NCBI GenBank assembly: GCA_947579605.1
Contig: OX388313.1
Location: 434,001-498,000, forward strand
Length of the DNA stretch: 64,000 bases
Direction: 5' to 3'
Origin: Athripsodes cinereus
Lineage: Eukaryota > Arthropoda > Insecta > Trichoptera > Leptoceridae
The translations under genes were made by a program, and so were the position numbers. Positions 20,551-33,035 of this stretch are shown here, piece by piece. Position 1 is the first letter of the stretch, and the number at the start of each line of letters is the position of its first letter. The notes below the pieces were generated by a model. The model was not told the DNA's origin. It made no database searches and was given only the letters and a program-made list of their open reading frames with translations.

Positions 20551-22884
20551 TGTGATGATCCTGCCTAATTCAAACCATTCTAAGCTCCGAATTTGCAACA
20601 TCCTAGCTTCTAACTATACCTACTGTAATAAATGATTCCCAAACTAGAATTTACATCCCTATCCGACTAGCTAAGAATTGTATGAATTTTCGCATTGTTG
20701 CAAATATACGTACGAAATATCGCATTCCTAATTAAATTAATTAACGAATTTTGGCCTTTCGAGATCGTCTAAATTTATCTATTAACTATTTTCATAGATT
20801 CGGACCCAATACGTTGTGTTTTGACGATAATTTTACCTACGTTGTGTATTTTTTTTAAAACGCAAAATAAGTCACCTGAAATATACATTTCAATAATCAA
20901 AAGAAACAACAAAATCAATAAAACAATTTCAACATGAATTTTTGATACATATTAACTCTGAGGTCAACTTTGACGTCAGATCACTTACCTTGAGATTCTG
21001 TAAAATAACATAATAAAAATAGTGCATAATAAAACATAACGAAATATAACATAAATCATTATGAAATAATATTCAAATAATTCTTTAATATCATCACGAG
21101 AATGTAGAATGGTAACTGGTTGTCGATCCATGTCCCTACATAAGATAACCATTTCATAGTATCTATAGTCCATGTATGTACATATGTTCTACAACATACC
21201 TACTAATTCGTTGCGTCGTAAAGGACAGTGGCGCACCCAAAAACATAACTTTATTACTTTTGAATATTAATTAAATTTCAACACGATTGCTTTGGCATCA
21301 TTTTCGGAGACTATAACTACTGGTTGTTAATGCATGGAAAGCATGCTGTGTCCATGCTGAAGGGGCGCCACCTTCGCCCCTTCTCGTCTCAAAACTCGCC
21401 ATGCCGTACTTTGAGCCCGTGTGCACTAAACTACACCCGGATATATAAAATAATATATAATAGGTATACTCATTTGAACATGCAGCTATATATAATAAGA
21501 ATAACTATAAATATATGTTAAGAAGCTTTGTCTTGGACCCTGGCGGGAAACGGGGCAAGACCAGTATTGACCCTTGTCTCGAAAGCTGAATCGAAGAGAG
21601 GGGAGCAGGGCTTGCTAACGGTACACCTACATTTCGAAGCAGGATTAGGACTGGAATTGTTAGTATATAGTATATGTTTCTACAAAGTACATAATACGTC
21701 TCGTGCATAATTGTATAATAATAATAATAAATATGTGGTTACGAATAGATCAAACCCACACTATAGACACTAGGTAGCTAGTCTAGCGTCGATAGGCAGA
21801 AAGGATCCATATCCATAAGGTAATCTCGACAAGATTTAGCTATAAAAGACTACATATTTATGGTGAGGAGAATTTAGGAATCATGTAAGTCAAATAAAAA
21901 TATATTAAGACCAATAAATACATAAATATTTCTTATGATTAGTGTCATGCAAAATGTCAAATCTGTTCCTTTCATGATATCGCAGCAACTACAGCATGTT
22001 GAATAAGTAGAAAAATCCAGTAAGTTCGTAGAATACAAATGACATTCGATGATAAAATATGTAATTAAATTAATAATCAAATAATATCCTTCTCAACATA
22101 TAACTCCTCTTCAAACTGTATACTCCATCGTTATGGTAAAGTAAATTAAATAAAAGTATAATATTGGGTAGAGCGGTGCGCCACTGTTATTAGTCTAGTT
22201 CTAGATGTGTCGGACCGCGCTATATAAAATCAGCCACAGGTACATACATACATACAATAATACTGAAAATAAATGTACATATAACACATAATTCCTTCGT
22301 TTTCAAAATCCGTAAAATAATAAATCCTTGAGTACAAATATTGCCTTGTAGACAACAGACATCCTGAGAGTATCCTAACACCTAGATATAAATAATAAAT
22401 TAATAATATTAAAAGAAAATCTTATCTTAGACAGCTGGCAGCATCACGGATTTTAAATGCTAATTAAAAGTAATTTAGGATGATCTTTATATATTCCCAA
22501 TTGTGGAAATATCACTAAAAAATAATGTACTAACTACTACGAAGGTGGGTAAATAAATATTAAAATATATCGAATTCAAACACTGAGATTAATATGATTG
22601 AGTCCCACCTCTCCCAGGCTCAAAACTAAACTGCCAAGAGTCATCTATCCTCCCCCTTCAGATACTGAAAAATGCCCTAGCAACACACAAAAAAACAACT
22701 TCCATCTCTATCTGACACACACACCAAATATACCTGTATCTGTCCCCTACATAGATAGATAGATCATCATCATCCACTTGAAATTAAACTAAGTTTCATT
22801 CCTAAATTAATTACCTACTACAAATATTCGATCTAGGTATATAAAAATAATATATACCGTCTTGTATATATTCATTTCATGACA
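20551..22884 (-). repeat. 3' LTR (2334 bp)
   Basis: Matches 26361-28694 without net indels. In sense orientation it starts TGTCATGAAATG and ends AGGATCATCACA. It contains the perfect stem-loop at 21359-21383 and a TATATAAAA/TTTTATATA box near 22221. Frames at 20985, 21324, 21505, 21528 and 21874 recur in the other LTR and are not genes. Confidence 0.92.
21359..21383. other. Perfect 9-bp stem-loop in the 3' LTR
   Basis: GAAGGGGCG and CGCCCCTTC pair across a 7-base loop. GCATG/CATGC words just upstream may extend the fold. It could shape the transcript's R or U5 region. Confidence 0.5.
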
Positions 22885-22894
22885 TCCCCCCTTT
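22885..22894 (-). promoter_or_regulatory. Polypurine tract of the LTR element
   Basis: Minus strand AAAGGGGGGA lies directly against the start of the 3' LTR, where plus-strand priming is expected. It fixes the element's orientation. Confidence 0.75.
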
Positions 22895-23394
22895 GAGATC
22901 ATGCTGAAGACAAAATGGATGAGGCATTATCTCACAAACAATTATTTATTTTCTAATTATTTTTCATAATTATTTAATTCCAACTTTCGAGTACGCCCCT
23001 GTCTTCCGATAGGTCGTAGGTACCTCGTCAGCTGTGCTCCTCTATTCAAGTCATCAATAATAATAATACATGCATGCACATAATACACCGATGCGTCCAC
23101 TTGAGAAATACTCGTTCAATATTATTGTCCCAACATAACATAATATTTTAATATTCTGTTATATTTTATTATTTCGAGTTTCGTTATTATTTTATGTCAT
23201 CACATCTATAGAACATAAAATAGTAATAACAAGTTTGTCCCAATACTTAAATATCCAAGTTGCATTTTGTTAAAATTCGTCTCATGTGATCATATTCACA
23301 CATCATTATAATTATCCATAGTACTTGTGGTTCCCTATAGCCCATATATGCATTCTTCAGGGTGATCCACTTCGCTGGTAACACCAATCTTGTA

Positions 23395-23645
23395 CTACTC
23401 GCCAGATGTCTCATATCCATGATTCCTTTGCCGATGCAGCCAGTAGTCCTGCAGCACACAAATAGATACGCAAATCGTCCTCTCCGTAACGACACAAATT
23501 CAAGACATTCAAAAACGGCGGCAAACCTCATCGCTGAATCCAAGATGCTAAATGTCTTAATTTCCTAGAACACCCGTCCTCCCACAGGACATACGAAGAC
23601 TCACGGAAAAAGTGGGAGACCAACTCTCCACCGGCAACCCATCCT
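23395..23645 (-). mobile_element. SINE-A, diverged copy inside the LTR element
   Basis: Recognised from CGTCCTCTCCGTAACGACAC, GGCAAACCTCATCGCTGAAT and AAGTGGGAGACCAACTCTCC. Most differences from other SINE-A copies are T to C on the plus strand, in line with the C-rich strand of this interior. Confidence 0.75.
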
Positions 23646-23674
23646 AAATAACCATTCATCTCTCAGCACCATCA

Positions 23675-23880
23675 CGCTGCGTCTCAGATGGGGTAGGCAG
23701 AGAGAAACGATTGACAAATCCCTCCATCCTGGCCTACATCCTTCGTTTCCACCACTGTCATACAATTTCTCACAGAATGCAACCCGTTTTCTCCTAGTCA
23801 ACACGCAGCCGTCCATAAGAATTTGATCCACGTGATCAAGCCACATAATTCTACAAGTAGTGCAACATCCTCCAGCTAAC
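23675..23880 (-). pseudogene. RTE-like LINE 3' end inside the LTR element
   Basis: On the minus strand it reads WLDHVDQILMDGCVLTRRKR, then VAFCEKLYDSGGNEGCRPGW, parallel to WEDHLNQILQDGHVLSTLNR...CMTVMEAKDVCKDRRK at 59.5 kb. It ends with CTACCCCATCTGAGACGC and a GTGATGGTGC tail. About 65 codons remain. Confidence 0.7.
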
Positions 23881-25284
23881 CAACAAAATTCGTGATAATA
23901 TGTTGACAATGTGCCTAAATAATATCAAACGCGAACAGCTAACCCAAAATACCTATAATTACGTAAAATAAATCACCCATAATAATACCACAAATAATCA
24001 AGAGAAAGATAACGTACTATGTTCTTGAACATCCAGGGGTAAGTGGTGGGAACCCCTCCCTCAATGTGTTTACGCACATTCAAGCATATAAGATACATAA
24101 CACAATATTTAAACGAGTTGCATTGACAATATCTACATAATACATCCCAATATGTTATTCTATAATAGGTATATAGAATTTCCCTTGTATCCAATAATAA
24201 CAGTCACCTAATGTATATACCTACATATTAGGTATATATATATGAATCGTCCTCATTCATTTCAAAAGTCCTGAAAAAAAAACACTTATCTATTTCAAAC
24301 TATATCACACACACAACTAAATATAATATATTTACACACAATTATAACCACAAAGGTACATATCATAACATTCGTTCCACTTGTAAAATAATATTAATAA
24401 CTAAGCACTTTTCACTCTTAAAGTCTTAACACTATTGAATAATATTATTATAATATTTGACACCACAATTTTAAAATTATAACACATTAAATAATATTCC
24501 ATTTGTGACATCGATAGATTCACAATCGATTCTCAAACTGTTACATCATAGCGTGGTACTTTCTTATCAAATTACTTCTCTTCAGCGATTTATGTTATTG
24601 TACACCACTCTCTTTTGGGTTAACAGAGAGGATCCAATGCTACATAATCTCATCACATCACCCTTCTGGCCTCCAATAAAACTACTATCATCGCTGTCCA
24701 AACTTTTCACCAAGTTTCTTGCAAGTAAATCATGTTGGTATCCTACCAACAGATATTCAACATCAAATATTTCCTATATAACCTCGTATACTTTATGTTT
24801 CAGATTTCCTTGTTCCATTCAGACAATATCATCAAATCAGTCCAAAAGTTTAACAACCACTGATTGCATACATCCCGTTAGGTACTATAATATCCCGTAT
24901 ACCTTTCTGCTTGCATCTTTATTTAAAACTATAGTTTTTTTTTTTTTTCATTCCAGTAATAATATTATTTCCTATCTCGTTCTTGGTTTAGAATAATATA
25001 ACGTTTTAATCATTATTATATCCTAGGATCCATAGGTTGTAGGTACATCTTATTTCTCTATTTGGAAGACGATGTATTATATCGGCGAACATCAACCTCT
25101 TTTCTCCTTAGAACATTTTCATAAATGAGTATTCTCTTGTCCTCAATTTTGAAATGATAGATACCACCTTTCAGGGTATACAAAGAGTTCCAACGTTTCC
25201 TAAAACTCCAGATCCTGGAATGCCCCTCCTGGTTTAAAAGAGTCTGCTTTCCGTGTAGACTGTCTTCCCTCTAAGCCGATCATT

Positions 25285-25299
25285 CCCCCCCCCCCCCCC
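25285..25299. repeat. Run of 15 C within the LTR-element interior
   Basis: Part of a strongly G-poor, C/T-rich plus strand that spans about 22.9-26.3 kb. Confidence 0.8.
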
Positions 25300-26340
25300 T
25301 AGCCTGTAATTTCTTCCAGCTAACCGTTTAACATATAACCGTAATCATAATCAATAATCATTCGGCTATCGCCTTCTCATCCGCTCCATGCATATATTGT
25401 ATTATGTATGTTATCAGATACTCATAAACTCTGGTCTAATATTATTTCAAACTCAATAATATATTCACCATTCTTACCTCGATCATAAATTTATTTCACA
25501 CCCCAAATAATTAACTTGACAGAATTCTAAAAGTTTAAAAACGAACACTTAACTTACAAATACTGTAAAATGTTAAGACCATATTCCTCAAGAAATAATA
25601 ATACCTATAGTATCAGTCCCTAACAAACATGTACTTGATACATATAACTAACATCAAACTATATACCTACCTATTATTTATCCATTTTACTCAAATACTA
25701 CAATATCTAAAAATCCTAAAAACTCTAGTCATATACCCATATACATAAAATACACTTCGCATACATAATACCCATGTTTACAAGTCTATTTGGGAATATA
25801 ATATTCAATTTTTCTAACACCCAATCTTCTTATGAAAGTACATATTTTTGGTACCTATATACATTATTGAATAAACTAAAGAACTATTCAGGATTTCAAC
25901 ATATATATACCTATCCAATTTTATACCTGAATCACAAGCGCTCTTTATTAGACTATTCATAAGGACATAATTCCGAACGAACTCTTAAGGGTTCACTATT
26001 CTTATGCATAATGTAAGATATATACCTATAGATAGACAAACATAAATATAATATGTCGCCGAATTTGCCTAACACTATAATCCATGGATAACCAACCCGC
26101 GGTTCTCGAAGTAAAAAATCAACAACCAATTTCCTCGCTGCATCTACCAAGAATAAATTTTATTTCTCTCCTCAAAAACCAAACACATTCCTCTGTCCAT
26201 AACCCAGTTCTACTCCTCAAAACCCATTTATGCTTTCCCCCCCTCCAATATTCATGATTTTAGTTATTTATCATCGCAAACCCAAAACCCACTTCTACTC
26301 CGTAAAAACCCAGTTTATGTCTGCAATGACAGACATAATA

Positions 26341-26358
26341 TCCTGATCTGAGGCACCA
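26341..26358 (-). promoter_or_regulatory. Candidate primer-binding site
   Basis: Two bases after the 5' LTR (minus strand) the sequence reads TGGTGCCTCAGATCAGGA. TGG is expected opposite a tRNA's CCA end. I cannot name the tRNA. Confidence 0.55.
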
Positions 26359-26360
26359 TT

Positions 26361-28694
26361 TGTGATGATCCTACCTATTTTAAACCATTCTAAGCTCCGA
26401 ATTTGCAACATCCTAGCTTCTAACTATACCTACTGTAATAAATGATTCCCAAACTAGAATTTACATCCCTATCCGACTAGCTAAGAATTGTATGAATTTT
26501 CGCATTGTTGCAAATATACGTACGAAATATCGCATTCCTAATTAAATTAATTAACGAATTTTGGCCTTTCGAGATCGTCTAAATTTATCTATTAACTATT
26601 TTCATAGATTCGGACCCAATACGTTGTGTTTTGACGATAATTTTACCTACGTTGTGTATTTTTTTTAAAACGCAAAATAAGTCACCTGAAATATACATTT
26701 CAATAATCAAAAGAAACAACAAAATCAATAAAACAATTTCAACATGAATTTTTGATACATATTAACTCTGAGGTCAACTTTGACGTCAGATCACTTACCT
26801 TGAGATTCTGTAAAATAACATAATAAAAATAGTGCATAATAAAACATAACGAAATATAACATAAATCATTATGAAATAATATTCAAATAATTCTTTAATA
26901 TCATCACGAGAATGTAGAATGGTAACTGGTTGTCGATCCATGTCCCTACATAAGATAACCATTTCATAGTATCTATAGTCCATGTATGTACATATGTTCT
27001 ACAACATACCTACTAATTCGTTGCGTCGTAAAGGACAGTGGCGCACCCAAAAACATAACTTTATTACTTTTGAATATTAATTAAATTTCAACACGATTGC
27101 TTTGGCATCATTTTCGGAGACTATAACTACTGGTTGTTAATGCATGGAAAGCATGCTGTGTCCATGCTGAAGGGGCGCCACCTTCGCCCCTTCTCGTCTC
27201 AAAACTCGCCATGCCGTACTTTGAGCCCGTGTGCACTAAACTACACCCGGATATATAAAATAATATATAATATGTATACTCATTTGAACATGCAGCTATA
27301 TATAATAAGAATAACTATAAATATATGTTAAGAAGCTTTGTCTTGGACCCTGGCGGGAAACGGGGCAAGACCAGTATTGACCCTTGTCTCGAAAGCTGAA
27401 TCGAAGAGAGGGGAGCAGGGCTTGCTAACGGTACACCTACATTTCGAAGCAGGATTAGGACTGGAATTGTTAGTATATAGTATATGTTTCTACAAAGTAC
27501 ATAATACGTCTCGTGCATAATTGTATAATAATAATAATAAATATGTGGTTACGAATAGATCAAACCCACACTATAGACACTAGGTAGCTAGTCTAGCGTC
27601 GATAGGCAGAAAGGATCCATATCCATAAGGTAATCTCGACAAGATTTAGCTATAAAAGACTACATATTTATGGTGAGGAGAATTTAGGAATCATGTAAGT
27701 CAAATAAAAATATATTAAGACCAATAAATACATAAATATTTCTTATGATTAGTGTCATGCAAAATGTCAAATCTGTTCCTTTCATGATATCGCAGCAACT
27801 ACAGCATGTTGAATAAGTAGAAAAATCCAGTAAGTTCGTAGAATACAAATGACATTCGATGATAAAATATGTAATTAAATTAATAATCAAATAATATCCT
27901 TCTCAACATATAACTCCTCTTCAAACTGTATACTCCATCGTTATGGTAAAGTAAATTAAATAAAAGTATAATATTGGGTAGAGCGGTGCGCCACTGTTAT
28001 TAGTCTAGTTCTAGATGTGTCGGACCGCGCTATATAAAATCAGCCACAGGTACATACATACATACAATAATACTGAAAATAAATGTACATATAACACATA
28101 ATTCCTTCGTTTTCAAAATCCGTAAAATAATAAATCCTTGAGTACAAATATTGCCTTGTAGACAACAGACATCCTGAGAGTATCCTAACACCTAGATATA
28201 AATAATAAATTAATAATATTAAAAGAAAATCTTATCTTAGACAGCTGGCAGCATCACGGATTTTAAATGCTAATTAAAAGTAATTTAGGATGATCTTTAT
28301 ATATTCCCAATTGTGGAAATATCACTAAAAAATAATGTACTAACTACTACGAAGGTGGGTAAATAAATATTAAAATATATCGAATTCAAACACTGAGATT
28401 AATATGATTGAGTCCCACCTCTCCCAGGCTCAAAACTAAACTGCCAAGAGTCATCTATCCTCCCCCTTCAGATACTGAAAAATGCCCTAGCAACACACAA
28501 AAAAACAACTTCCATCTCTATCTGACACACACACCAAATATACCTGTATCTGTCCCCTACATAGATAGATAGATCATCATCATCCACTTGAAATTAAACT
28601 AAGTTTCATTCCTAAATTAATTACCTACTACAAATATTCGATCTAGGTATATAAAAATAATATATACCGTCTTGTATATATTCATTTCATGACA
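26361..28694 (-). repeat. 5' LTR (2334 bp)
   Basis: The upstream LTR in minus orientation, offset exactly 5810 from the other. It carries the same stem-loop at 27169-27193. Seen differences from the other LTR: three near 26373-26381 and one near 27273. Confidence 0.92.
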
Positions 28695-28916
28695 CTATGT
28701 AAATACAGTTAGGTAGGTATGCATACAATATGCGATAGAGCTATAAAAGTCTTACATCAGAATATCAATTTGATTTCATTTATTTAATAATATAATGGAA
28801 AATCACCCACACGACATACTGTAGGTAGGGTAGGTAGGTACCAAAGGCAGTATAGACATAGGTACTACAGGGTGAATCAATCTTTGAAATTGCATGTTAT
28901 TTAGATTACTTATAGT

Positions 28917-29165
28917 GAGCAACAATCCATTGGATTGGTCTGCAACGAGTTTTGATTTTCTTCTCCATTATTTCCTATTTTCAGCTAGTCTCTTTAGTAG
29001 GTACTACGTATGTGCCACATCCTTCTTCAGTTGGTCCATATAAGCATCTATTGGTCGGCCTCTACCATTTATGCCTTCGGTCTTGCCTTCTGCGATGGTG
29101 ATGAGCAGGCCTGGGTGCCTGATGTTGTGGCCAATCCAGTTAGTTCGTTGTTGGCTGATATTTTT
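28917..29165 (-). pseudogene. RTE-like LINE 3' end (same family as 46906-47555)
   Basis: Nucleotide match to 46906-47155: CCATTGGATTGGTCTGCAAC, TTGGTCGGCCTCTACCATTT, CCTGGGTGCCTGATGTTGTG. It encodes the last ~80 residues, including a diverged RANWIGH(N)IRHPGLLITI segment. It starts within a kilobase of the LTR element's right flank. Confidence 0.75.
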
Positions 29166-29277
29166 AAGGAGTATTTAGATTATATATTAGGTATTTAATT
29201 AGACCTTTCTAACTAGGTGTGATATCTTAAAATAGCGATCATTTGAATAATCTCTTTTTAATGGCAATCTAAATTTT

Positions 29278-29430
29278 CATCATACAGTTAGTTCACCGGC
29301 TACTCCATTTGTGGGAGTTTGTATTTTACCTATGTATTTTATCTATTTATCTTTTTAAGGGAAGGTATATTCTATACTATACCATGACGCCATATACCGC
29401 AAGTGGAAAAGCCAGCATACCAGCAAATAG
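29278..29430. mobile_element. Two SINE-A 3' scraps, opposite strands
   Basis: 29278-29320 (plus: ACCGGCTACTCCATTTGTGG) and 29381-29430 (minus: ACCATGACGCCATATACCGC, AAGTGGAAAAGCCAGCATAC). Both are short and worn. Confidence 0.45.
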
Positions 29431-30054
29431 GGAAATTAAAAAACACACAATCATTCTTATGACTATAATTACGACAATTATGTGAAAAAAACACATCATA
29501 TTTAGCTTATTTTTTTATTTTATTTTCTTTCGCATACATACAGTTTTAACATAATAAGTAATATACAACTAAACGATTAAAAACTAGAAAACCAGCAGAC
29601 TTTATTGTGATTAAATAACAAAATTTTATACCAGACAATCAAAGTACTCCCGTTTCAATTTGTACGATTTTGAAAATGTCAAGTTAGTTCGTGGGGCGTA
29701 CCACCAGAGGGCAAAGTTTCGCATTAGAACCGTATTATAAAATTTTGTTCACAAAAATTGTACGTTTCTTAGTTGATCATCCTGTAGATATTGTATTACA
29801 ATCTCACGTTGCCATACTAAATCGTAAAACCTTTTTGTATTTATTAAAATATATACCAACAAGATTGTAATAAAATATAGAAATCCATAATACTGACCGT
29901 GAGTCTATGTTATGTTGGTAACAATCTACCTACCTACCTAGTACCTACCTACCTAGATATTGCATTTATATAATGATTTATGATCATATATATCTACATA
30001 CATACCTACAAGAATATGGTACATAGATATTCTTTATAATAATAATATGGTATC
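29431..30054. other. Non-coding with (ACCT)n
   Basis: A tetranucleotide repeat of TACC/ACCT lies at about 29927-29957. Otherwise featureless. Confidence 0.4.
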
Positions 30055-30310
30055 ACTCACTAGTCAGCCATCTCTCCATTGCTAGGCCTATAGCCTCTTC
30101 CAAACTCTTTAAAAATTCACGATTTTGTGCTCTCTGCATCCATTATTGTCCCGCGATTGGAGTAACATCCTCAATCCATGTCGTAAGTGGTAGTTTTACC
30201 GATGCTTCGTATGCTACTCCATGGTCGCTATTTAAGGATTCAAGGAGTCCATCTACCGTAGTCTCGTCTCACCACATGATCTACCCTTTGCCACTCGATC
30301 TTGGCGACAT
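30055..30310 (-). pseudogene. RTE-like LINE C-terminal remnant
   Basis: On the minus strand: VAKIEWQRVDHVVRRDYGRW, a break, then TTWIEDVTPIAGQ, stop, WMQRAQNREFLKSLEEA. The series W-x-x-H-V-x-R...R-W-T...T-W-I-D-D-V...W-M-Q-x-A-Q-x-R...K-S-L-E-E-A matches RTE-type C-terminal tails. Stops and a frameshift show decay. Confidence 0.68.
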
Positions 30311-30326
30311 GATCCATGATAATTAT

Positions 30327-30556
30327 TATCTGTGTTATTAGGTAATTTGAAACAATAGTGTTTTTTTCTGCTACAAATTATTGATTACGAAAGAGCATCT
30401 TTCCAATTATCAGGCCACTAAGATTGATAATGGCCTGATAAGTCAAAAGACGTTTCTCTCGTGATCCATAATTTATAGTAGAAAGAAACGCTTGTTTCAA
30501 ATAGCCTAGTTATGGAATCTACTACGTGTGCACCGACGCAATTAATATCTGTGTTA
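30327..30556 (+). mobile_element. Hairpin element C, diverged, with 11-bp target duplication
   Basis: Element 30338-30545 is flanked by TATCTGTGTTA (30327-30337 and 30546-30556). Arms (ATTTGAAACAATAGTG and its inverse, ATTATCAGGCCA/TGGCCTGATAA at the loop) are clearly older than those at 2.7 and 49 kb. Terminal module ATG at 30512, ending GCACCGACGCAATTAA, with a base lost from the frame. Confidence 0.78.
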
Positions 30557-31374
30557 GCTTCTTTAGGTGTCTTGCATTGTCATTGTTTCTAATTTTACCT
30601 CTCAGACACGTCTCTAACATTAGTGTTTCCATAGATCTAAGAGAGCATTTTAGTGTGTGGACACTGGCTGCAGCTTGCTAGCTTAAAGCTTGCTCAGAGA
30701 ATGAGACCTCCTGCATTGTGTATTACTTAAGCTCTATCTTTCTTAATTACGGTGTCTATATTATATGTTTTTATTCGGACAGGCTAAAATATTCATGTGT
30801 GGATTTCTCATTAAATATTATGAAGAAATGTTCAAGTCATTAATTATACAAATTATTTATATTATTAAACAAATAAACATTGTTTTAATTAAAAATATGT
30901 ATTTATTCTTTGCAGATACACAATATTATGGATTTCCAAGTACCTACGCGATAAGTCACTAATAAGATAATGTGAAAAATATACGATTATGGTGAGTTGC
31001 ACATATTTTATTTTCAAGTTTACTTACCTACCCATCATCATTTATATTTATTATTTTACGACATATAAATAATGTCTTATGACAAATCCAATTGGCCAGC
31101 TTTACTGTCACCTTTGTTAAGAGTATTATTTTATGATGGAGACTGACTCATTTTTAGACTTATATGTAATATCAAATCATAATTGTTAATACACTGGGCG
31201 GAATTTGAGACAACGACCGGTTCCATAAAAAGAGTCTTTAAATTTTAGCTGAAAAACTTCTAATATTAACAAATAGTTTTTTTTTTCAATTTTGGACTTT
31301 AATCTTAAAGGGAATGTATTGTTATGGAGCCGACAGTAATTTTTTTTTGTTAAATAGGTCGTAGATTCCAACTT
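30557..31374. other. Non-coding
   Basis: 30640-30720 is slightly GC-richer (GGACACTGGCTGCAGCTTGC), perhaps a LINE remnant too worn to place. Confidence 0.35.
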
Positions 31375-31560
31375 CTTCTTCTCCTTGGGCAATTATAAGT
31401 CCCACATGGTGGTAGGGTCTGCCTTGTTTTGTTTCGCCACTTGGTTCTGTCGAGTGCATCCTCATATGGGAAACATCGCAGTTCACATGTCTTGTTTCAC
31501 TACTTCACGCCATCTGCGCTTTGGCCTTCCTAAGTTTGCAGATTCCATTTGTACCTTCGT
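31375..31560 (-). pseudogene. LINE C-terminal remnant
   Basis: Minus strand reads VQMESANLGRPKRRWREVVK, QDM, stop, then YEDALDRTKWRNKTRQ. G-R-P-K-x-R-W...A-x-D-R-x-K-W-R is the conserved end of many RTE-like LINE proteins. It finishes with a GGAGAAGAAG tail. One stop and missing codons mark it as dead. Confidence 0.65.
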
Positions 31561-32241
31561 TTTTGATAATGATAGTATGGTATCATATTATAGGTTTATA
31601 TTTTCCCTCGTGCTAAATTTAGTCCGCGACTCTTTACGCCTACATAATATAATCCAGAGATTCTTGTCCATTATTACTGCTTCCAGGACCACATAAAACC
31701 CAACTTTCAATGCACACGATTACAATGTGTCTTTTTATTTTAATGTAATAAAAGATATTCTGTCTATAAAATTAAAATTGCAATTTCACTGTCGCTTAGT
31801 TTGTCTTTTCTCGATAACTATATTTATACACTCGATAGACTAATGATATGAAAATTATCATGAATTACTTACTCAATATTAGTATCTCATTTTATTTATT
31901 TGAACAGTTAATATTATTGTTTTATTTATCGTTCTATAATTATTGTTATAGGTCAAACATGTTTATAATATATATTATCATTATTAATGAAGGGTTCATA
32001 GATGAAAGTTTATCGCAAGAGACACAATGAATAACCAAAGTACCTACCTATATACTATATTAGTCCGTTGTCCTCAATAGTAGATGCCCATTCTTAATAA
32101 CACAATTTAGGTATGATATATATTACGATAGGTATGATTCAGTCACAAAATATGTATCACTTGCAGGATAGAGAAAAGATTATTAATAGTTCCTAAAAGG
32201 GCTAACCTGGTTATACCTTAGCAACGTTCACAAATTCTACA
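31561..32241. other. AT-rich non-coding
   Basis: No feature supported. Confidence 0.4.
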
Positions 32242-32265
32242 TCTCTCTCTCTCTCTCTCCCTCTC
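32242..32265. repeat. (CT)n microsatellite
   Basis: About ten CT units with slight interruption. Confidence 0.9.
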
Positions 32266-32334
32266 ATACTTCTCTCATATAAATCCCTTTCAGAGCGGGT
32301 AACTGTTACACTCATTGCTGTATAGCAACTTCAT

Positions 32335-32420
32335 CCAGCCAACCTCACCTTATTTTAAGTATGAAACTTTCATACCTTCACTAGGAATCGAATCCAAGAC
32401 CTATATGTAACTTGCAAAAT
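32335..32420 (-). repeat. Possible tRNA-derived SINE head
   Basis: Minus strand GGATTCGATTCCTAGTGAAG resembles an RNA polymerase III B box. A convincing A box is lacking. Confidence 0.3.
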
Positions 32421-32947
32421 ATGCAGCAGAAGTCGATTTCTATACGACTACTTTCTTTTTCAAGACTGCTGTACGTAGTGTATCCATAAAACGATTTTTA
32501 TATACACACCCTATATGCCCTAATATTTTTATATAATTCAAATATATTTATTCAATAAAAAAATATATACCTAAAAAAATAAACAATCAATATTAAATAA
32601 TAATTAAAACATATATCATTCTTTTATTTGTTCCTTCAAGCTCGTGCTTTGAAGGATATAAGGTCATTCTTAGAACATAAATAATTATTTATTTATTACA
32701 GTGCACTCTGTACATTGCATAAAGTTGATAAGGACATCATTAGTAACAAATATTTATTGAAAAATAGTATATATTTTGTATATTCGTGTATGTATTTATG
32801 AACTAATTATCGCCAGAAAATACAATAAGAAATGTGATTTGTATATTAATGATAAACTTTATATTTACATAATTAGTTGATACAAAATAAAATAATTTAG
32901 GTATATTTTATATAGTTTTGTTTGTTTACTTATTTAAATCATTAAAT
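32421..32947. other. AT-rich non-coding
   Basis: No feature supported. Confidence 0.4.
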
Positions 32948-33035
32948 TCCCTGTAAAAGGCAGGTTTCGTAAGACATTTACATCTTCAATTCAGTGATGA
33001 GACTAACCACCCATTATGGATGCCTTACAATACTA
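32948..33035 (+). mobile_element. SINE-A, internal fragment
   Basis: CCTGTAAAAGGCAGG, TTCAGTGATGAGAC and CCACCCATTATGGATGCC. Confidence 0.6.

Larger units (their letters stand above)
20551..28694 (-). mobile_element. LTR retrotransposon, LARD-like (non-autonomous), 8.1 kb
   Basis: Two direct 2334-bp repeats 5810 bp apart begin TGTG and end GACA (TG...CA). CTAT flanks the whole unit (20547-20550 and 28695-28698), a 4-bp target duplication. On the minus strand a purine tract AAAGGGGGGA abuts the downstream LTR, and a TGGTGCC-type primer site follows the upstream LTR after two bases. These place transcription on the minus strand. The 3476-bp interior has no gag, protease, reverse transcriptase or integrase frame; only a worn SINE-A and a LINE end are inside. 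I saw four base differences between the LTRs, three of them within 10 bases near 20563-20571, so insertion was recent. It must have been mobilised by another element's proteins. Confidence 0.9.

Noticed and set aside
21324..21708. Small frames inside the LTRs as conserved duplicated genes
   Set aside because: They are identical in both LTRs because the LTRs are copies. No codon bias or domain supports them.
22215..22235. TATATAAAA box as promoter of a host gene
   Set aside because: It is within the LTR, is repeated in the other LTR, and no downstream plus-strand gene exists. It may serve the element itself.
20551..28694. Segmental duplication or assembly artefact as explanation of the 2.3-kb direct repeats
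   Set aside because: TG...CA ends, a CTAT duplication outside both copies, a polypurine tract and a primer-site-like sequence at the correct inner borders are expected of LTRs and not of a random duplication.
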